Source of the DNA: Anaerolineaceae bacterium UBA5211
Lineage (GTDB): Bacteria > Chloroflexota > Anaerolineae > Anaerolineales > Anaerolineaceae
DNA: 64,000 nt
Direction of reading: 5' to 3'
NCBI GenBank assembly: GCA_002412595.1
Contig: DHVJ01000052.1
Location: 3,131-67,130 of the forward strand
The notes beneath the pieces are model-generated. The model was not told where the DNA came from. It did not search any database and saw nothing but the letters and a program-made list of their open reading frames with translations. Each line of letters opens with the position of its first letter. Position 1 is the stretch's first letter. The translations under genes and the position numbers were made by a program. Positions 59,923-64,000 of this stretch are shown here, in pieces.

Positions 59923-61206
59923 ATGATATCCTTTGATCTGCTCTACGACAATAAAAAAATATCAATTTCTATGCCGGTTGACGATATTGAAATATTACTA
60001 CCGGATGCACGCGAACCTGAAATGAACGCTGTGGACAGTGTAAAAAAAGCTTTCAGGAATCCTATTTATACGAGCCCTGATAGAGAAAAAGAAAATAATT
60101 TCAGTGGAAAAAGCATTTCCATTGCGATCAACGATCAAACCAGACCGCTCCCGCATGACATTTTACTGCCGGCTTTGTTGAATTATTTGTATAAAAAAGG
60201 AGCGGACCCTGGGAAAATTCACTTTTTTATTGCCACAGGCACCCACCGGCAGTTGACACCTGTTGAAATTCAGCAGGTTTTACCTGGCTCTCTGTCAGAA
60301 AAATACCGTTACACCTGTCATGATTGTGATGCTGCGGATAAATTAATTTTCCTTGGGAAAACCCCTCAGCTTACGTCTGTATATATTAATCGCTCGTTTT
60401 ACCAGTCGGAAATCAAGATTCTGGTTGGGAATATTGAACCTCACCACTTCATGGGTTTTTCTGGCGGTTATAAAACAGCGTCAATTGGTTTGGCTGGACG
60501 TAAAACGATTGAACAAAACCATGCCATGTTGACGCACCCTAAAGCGAAAATGGGCCGCTTTCTAGATAATCCTATGCGAAAAGACGTGGAAGAAATTGGT
60601 CGATTGATAGGGGTGGATTATGCCCTGAATATCGTGATGAATGACAGGAAAGAGATCTTGCATGCCTTATGGGGAGATCCGCATTTGGTTATGGAAAAAG
60701 GAATTCCGCTTGCCTTAGCAGGCAACCGCATTGCTAAAAAGGTGGAAGAGTGCCAATACGACCTGGTGATCGCCTCTGCCGGCGGATATCCAAAGGATAT
60801 TAACCTGTACCAGGCACAAAAAGCCATTACCAATGCCTGTTTATTCACAAAAATGGGCGGTGTCATTATTCTGGTTGCGGGCTGCCGGAATGGCGCAGGT
60901 AACCAGAAATTTGTGGAATATATGCGTGATAAACCCTCCTGGCAGGCTGTCCTGGATGATTTTCCCCAAAGAACTTTTGAAATTGGCCCGCATAAAGCTT
61001 ATCAGTTAGCCATGCAGGCGCGAGATCATCATATAATCCTTATTTCAGAAATACCGGCAGCGGAGGCGCAGAATTACCTGGTTACCCCTGCCAGAGATAT
61101 AACAGAAGCGCTTGAAATCGCTGCGCATGATTTGCCCACGAATTTCCGCGCGGCCGTTCTGCCTTTTGCCACGCACAGTATGCCGGACATGGGAGGTCAG
61201 CAATGA
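59923..61206 (+). CDS. larA: LarA-family nickel-pincer racemase
   Basis: 427 residues. The residues known in Lactobacillus plantarum LarA are at the same numbers: His108 (TGTHRQL), His174 (EPHHFMG), Lys184 that binds the pyridinium cofactor (GGYKTAS) and His200. Arg74 and the Gln297/Lys300 pair fit those of the C-terminal domain within two positions. It should use the nickel pincer nucleotide to racemise or epimerise a 2-hydroxy acid. larB, larC and larE, which make the cofactor, are not in the window. Overlaps the esterase gene by 4 bp. Confidence 0.92.
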   Translation: MISFDLLYDNKKISISMPVDDIEILLPDAREPEMNAVDSVKKAFRNPIYTSPDREKENNFSGKSISIAINDQTRPLPHDILLPALLNYLYKKGADPGKIHFFIATGTHRQLTPVEIQQVLPGSLSEKYRYTCHDCDAADKLIFLGKTPQLTSVYINRSFYQSEIKILVGNIEPHHFMGFSGGYKTASIGLAGRKTIEQNHAMLTHPKAKMGRFLDNPMRKDVEEIGRLIGVDYALNIVMNDRKEILHALWGDPHLVMEKGIPLALAGNRIAKKVEECQYDLVIASAGGYPKDINLYQAQKAITNACLFTKMGGVIILVAGCRNGAGNQKFVEYMRDKPSWQAVLDDFPQRTFEIGPHKAYQLAMQARDHHIILISEIPAAEAQNYLVTPARDITEALEIAAHDLPTNFRAAVLPFATHSMPDMGGQQ

Positions 61207-61961
61207 AAACAAAGTTGCCTATTATTCAAAATCCTCAGTTGGAAGGAAATACTTTCTATTGGCAGGGAAATGCAACCGGGGTGTTGTTACTGCATGGTTT
61301 CACAGCCACAACAGCTGAGGTGCGGCTGCTTGCCAATGCTTTCAAAAAGTTAGGATTTACAGTCTCCGCTCCCCTGATGCCTGGTCATGGCACTACACCG
61401 CAAGAATTAAATGCCTGTAAATTCTCGGATTGGTTGGAATGTGTGGAAAGCGCTTATGATCAGCTCAAAAAGTCCTGCACCCGTGTTATTGTTGGTGGAG
61501 AATCCATGGGTGCCGTGCTTAGCTTATACCTTGCCGAGCAGCATCCGGAAATCAGTGCGCTCTTATTGTATTCTCCGGCGATTCGGGTTGACAGCTTGAA
61601 ATTTGCCCCATTTTTAAAATATATCACACCGATCATCAACAAAGTCAATAATGATCCGCTCGATACCAGTTGGCAGGGATATACCGTTTACCCGTTGAAA
61701 GCTGCCCATGAATTTGGTAAACTGCAACGGGTGGTTCGAACTGATCTGGGAACCATTCACCAACCGGCATTAATCTTGCAGGGTATTCATGATGAAACGA
61801 TTGACAAGCAAAGTGGTCAGATGATATTAAAAAACATCCATTCGGAATATAAATCACTGCAGTGCTTATCTGAATCTGGACATGTGATGCTGCTGGGTGA
61901 AGAACTCGAGTTGATCATCCGTACATCGGTTCAATTCTTAAATAGCGTTGATATCCTTTAA
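61203..61961 (+). CDS. Alpha/beta-hydrolase, carboxylesterase type
   Basis: 252 residues. Oxyanion motif LLLHGFTATTAEVRLLA, nucleophile elbow GGESMGAV (Ser near residue 101), and a late SGHVMLLGEELELII with the catalytic His. Close in pattern to the Est30/monoacylglycerol-esterase group. Cytoplasmic. Coupled to larA, so a role in handling hydroxy-acid esters or lipids is possible but unproven. Confidence 0.9.
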   Translation: MKTKLPIIQNPQLEGNTFYWQGNATGVLLLHGFTATTAEVRLLANAFKKLGFTVSAPLMPGHGTTPQELNACKFSDWLECVESAYDQLKKSCTRVIVGGESMGAVLSLYLAEQHPEISALLLYSPAIRVDSLKFAPFLKYITPIINKVNNDPLDTSWQGYTVYPLKAAHEFGKLQRVVRTDLGTIHQPALILQGIHDETIDKQSGQMILKNIHSEYKSLQCLSESGHVMLLGEELELIIRTSVQFLNSVDIL

Positions 61962-62004
61962 AGGTTGATAGGGTTATAATTTTAATAATCCAGGAGAATA
62001 ATTA

Positions 62005-62373
62005 ATGGAGAAAATAATGGACGAATATGCAGATACAAAGGGAAAAACCACCATTGATCCGGGTGTTTTGATAAAAATTGCAAAACTAACGGCATTAAGT
62101 GTTCGTGGAGTCAGCAAGATGGCTCCCGGAATCCACAGTGTGGATAATATAGTTAAAAAGAATTATGCACAAGGTGTGCGCATTGAAGTGGAAAACAACA
62201 CCGTTTACGCCGATCTATATCTGGTGCTAAAAAATGATGTCGATCTCTATAAAACGGGTCAGATTGTACAGAAAAAAGTGAGCCGGGCCATAACTGAAAT
62301 GGTTGGTATGGATGTGGGCCAGATCAATGTCCATATCGAAGACATTGACTACTCAAAAGAAGAAACTGCCTGA
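62005..62373 (+). CDS. Asp23/Gls24-family envelope stress protein
   Basis: 122 residues. The Asp23 domain has TTIDPGVLIKIAKLTALSVRGV, VYADLYLVLKNDVDL and GQINVHIEDIDY. Ribosome site CCAGGAGA precedes the ATG. The pair asp23-nusB is frequent in Gram-positive and Chloroflexota genomes. Membrane association and cell-wall stress roles are known only in Gram-positives. Confidence 0.94.
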   Translation: MEKIMDEYADTKGKTTIDPGVLIKIAKLTALSVRGVSKMAPGIHSVDNIVKKNYAQGVRIEVENNTVYADLYLVLKNDVDLYKTGQIVQKKVSRAITEMVGMDVGQINVHIEDIDYSKEETA

Positions 62374-62381
62374 AAGAAAAT

Positions 62382-62831
62382 ATGAAATCTCGCACTAAAG
62401 CGCGAGCTACTGCTTTACAAGCTCTTTACGAATATGATCTGACCCACCACCCTGTGGGATTGATTCTCCAGAATCGTTTTTCGGAAGATGATGATCTGGA
62501 TGAAAAGATGCGAAAATTCGCCAGTGAGATCGTGCAGGGCGTTTTTCCGATTGTTGACCAGCTTGACCTCATCATTGCCAGCTATGCGCCGGAATGGCCG
62601 CTGGATCAAGTGGCTTCTATTGACCGAAATATAATCCGTATCGCCTTATGGGAATTTGCAGTAGATAAATGCACCCCGGTAAAAGTGGCCATCAATGAAG
62701 CGGTGGAATTGGCAAAAGTATTTGGCTCGGATAGCACGCCCCGCTTCATCAACGGTGTGCTGGGCAGTCTGGTGGCCAAATATGAAGATTATCGCACAGA
62801 TATCGACCGCTTAAATCAGCAGGAACTGTGA
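62382..62831 (+). CDS. nusB: Transcription antitermination protein NusB
   Basis: 149 residues, all-helical. RTKARATALQALYEYDLT at the start, APEWPLDQVASIDRNIIRIALWEF and CTPVKVAINEAVELAKVFGSDSTPRFINGVLG are diagnostic. With NusE it binds boxA of rRNA leaders. Eight bases after the Asp23 gene. Confidence 0.97.
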   Translation: MKSRTKARATALQALYEYDLTHHPVGLILQNRFSEDDDLDEKMRKFASEIVQGVFPIVDQLDLIIASYAPEWPLDQVASIDRNIIRIALWEFAVDKCTPVKVAINEAVELAKVFGSDSTPRFINGVLGSLVAKYEDYRTDIDRLNQQEL

Positions 62832-62833
62832 AT

Positions 62834-64000
62834 ATGAAAAACATCCGTTTTACCTCAAGTTTGGTTTTGATTGGCCTGCTTATCAGCTTGTTTTCCAGCT
62901 GTAGTTCAGTCAATTCCAACGGCGAAACGGTGCAGAAAAATACTTTGGCGGAAACTGTCTTTGAAGTGACGCTGGCGGAACCCCTTAATGAAAATGAGAT
63001 CCTCTATCTTGAGCTGCTGGATGAAGTAACCGGTATAGCCCTTAATCCCACCCGATATGAAATGGAAGCTAAGGACGATTTTTCTTATTTCGTGCGTATC
63101 CCTATGGTAATTGGTTCATTAGTGAAATACCGCTATGTCCGCCAGGGATCAGACACGAATATTATTGAGCATGATACCAACGGCAATGGTGTGCATTACC
63201 GTATTGACGTGATCAACAAGCCGGCAGTTGTCAAAGATTTTATTGCTAAATGGAATTCTGATTTTTATGAAGGAAAAACCGGCGAAATCAGCGGATATAT
63301 TTATGATGATGATTCCGAAGTACCGCTGCCCGAAATTATGGTGAGCATCAACGGCCTAAAGACCTTCACTTCTTCGGATGGATATTACGAGCTGAAGAAT
63401 GTTCCCGTAGGGGAATTTAACCTGGTGGCACTGGAACTCAATGGTAAATACCGGACTTTCCAGCAAGGCGCCGTGATTGCGGAAAACTCGGTTACACCTG
63501 CCTCGTTTGGCATGAAAGCAGCGGAAATGGTGGAAATTACCTTTGTTGTCACGCCGCCCGCGAACGAGGTGACCAGCGGGGATATGCGCTTTATCAGCAA
63601 CCTGTACGTGCAGGGCAACACCTACAGCGAAAAGGATGGCGGGGTCAGTGTGTTAGCTTCTCAAGCGCCCGTTTTAGCCGCTCAAGACAATGGAGATTTC
63701 AGCCTTACACTGAACGTACCCGAAGGATTTGACCTGCGGTACAAATTCTCCCTCGGTGACGGATTTATCAATGCGGAACATGCTGGCGACGGCTCCTATC
63801 GTGTGCGTCAGTTGATCGTTCCGGGGAAAGATTCAAAAATTTACAGCACGATTGAAACCTGGTATTCTTACGGCAGCCAACCGGTACAGATTAATTTATC
63901 AGTCCCGCAATACACCCCTGAAAATGACGTAGTCGCTATACAGTTCAATCCTTTCGTGTGGATGGAGCCGCTTCCCATGCATCAGGAAAGCGATTATGAG
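62834..64000 (+). CDS. Large surface lipoprotein with carboxypeptidase-regulatory-like domain, partial
   Basis: ATG at 62834, two bases after the nusB stop; 389 codons open to the window edge with no stop. Type II signal peptide with lipidated Cys23 (LFSSC). Residues about 40-130 look like a beta-sandwich sugar-binding-type module. Residues about 155-225 are a carboxypeptidase regulatory-like repeat (GEISGYIYDDDS... with TSSDGYYELKNVPVGEFNLVA). A second sandwich begins near 230. The catalytic part, if any, lies beyond the window. Extracytoplasmic. Confidence 0.8.
   Translation, partial: MKNIRFTSSLVLIGLLISLFSSCSSVNSNGETVQKNTLAETVFEVTLAEPLNENEILYLELLDEVTGIALNPTRYEMEAKDDFSYFVRIPMVIGSLVKYRYVRQGSDTNIIEHDTNGNGVHYRIDVINKPAVVKDFIAKWNSDFYEGKTGEISGYIYDDDSEVPLPEIMVSINGLKTFTSSDGYYELKNVPVGEFNLVALELNGKYRTFQQGAVIAENSVTPASFGMKAAEMVEITFVVTPPANEVTSGDMRFISNLYVQGNTYSEKDGGVSVLASQAPVLAAQDNGDFSLTLNVPEGFDLRYKFSLGDGFINAEHAGDGSYRVRQLIVPGKDSKIYSTIETWYSYGSQPVQINLSVPQYTPENDVVAIQFNPFVWMEPLPMHQESDYE

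Noticed and set aside
1..64000. CRISPR arrays, insertion sequences, rRNA operons
   Set aside because: No regularly spaced direct repeats, transposase motifs or rRNA sequence found on reading both strands; small degenerate elements could still be missed by eye.

Overview
The window is a 64 kb piece of bacterial chromosome of moderate GC content. Coding is dense on both strands, and no gap between genes exceeds 300 bp. The gene content points to Chloroflexota, probably an Anaerolineae-like anaerobe. Supporting signs are a MurA with Asp at the fosfomycin position, an Asp23-nusB pair, lipoproteins with Thr/Pro-rich linkers, zinc-ribbon/TPR proteins of unknown function, a FAD-less molybdenum hydroxylase and a PPi-type phosphofructokinase. 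The taxonomic call is inference from recognised families, not from a marker alignment. I see no rRNA, CRISPR array, insertion sequence or prophage.

Left part (1-28.5 kb). A partial chrA follows a molybdenum aldehyde oxidoreductase, and next comes an SsuABC/TauABC-type ABC operon. tRNA-Asp has its own promoter and terminator. A sigA-TPR-ndk operon follows, then scattered housekeeping and metabolic genes: RluA-type synthase, iron alcohol dehydrogenase, DegV, P1 peptidase, zwf, patatin, smpB, a histidase-family lyase, an L,D-transpeptidase, pgeF, an orphan response regulator, hsp20, thioredoxin, murA and a SIS isomerase.

Centre (29.8-37.1 kb). This is the most unusual region: one tightly coupled operon encoding a lipoprotein, a 39-residue DltX-like microprotein, a DltB-like MBOAT acyltransferase, a membrane-anchored SGNH protein, an SGNH-like lipoprotein, an acyl carrier protein, a fatty-acyl-AMP-ligase-like enzyme and a polytopic GT87-like membrane protein. 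It has the logic of the Gram-positive D-alanylation (dlt) pathway, but the ligase and setting differ, which suggests an uncharacterised acylation of an envelope glycan or glycolipid.

Right part (37.1-64 kb). Here are PPi-type pfk, a Nudix gene, a UXS-gtrA-uroD-like-rsmD operon, scpB-rluB, plsX, tRNA-Leu with a full-consensus promoter, phosphoglucomutase-tatD, an mnmA-trmI operon, rplY, a dynamin-like GTPase and a phnDCE uptake operon whose permease carries an extra extracytoplasmic domain. A Xer-type recombinase has a dif-like 11-6-11 palindrome at its 5' end. The window closes with larA-esterase-asp23-nusB and a partial lipoprotein. Rho-independent terminators are common and many decide operon limits; two 29-bp terminator hairpins 37 kb apart are identical.
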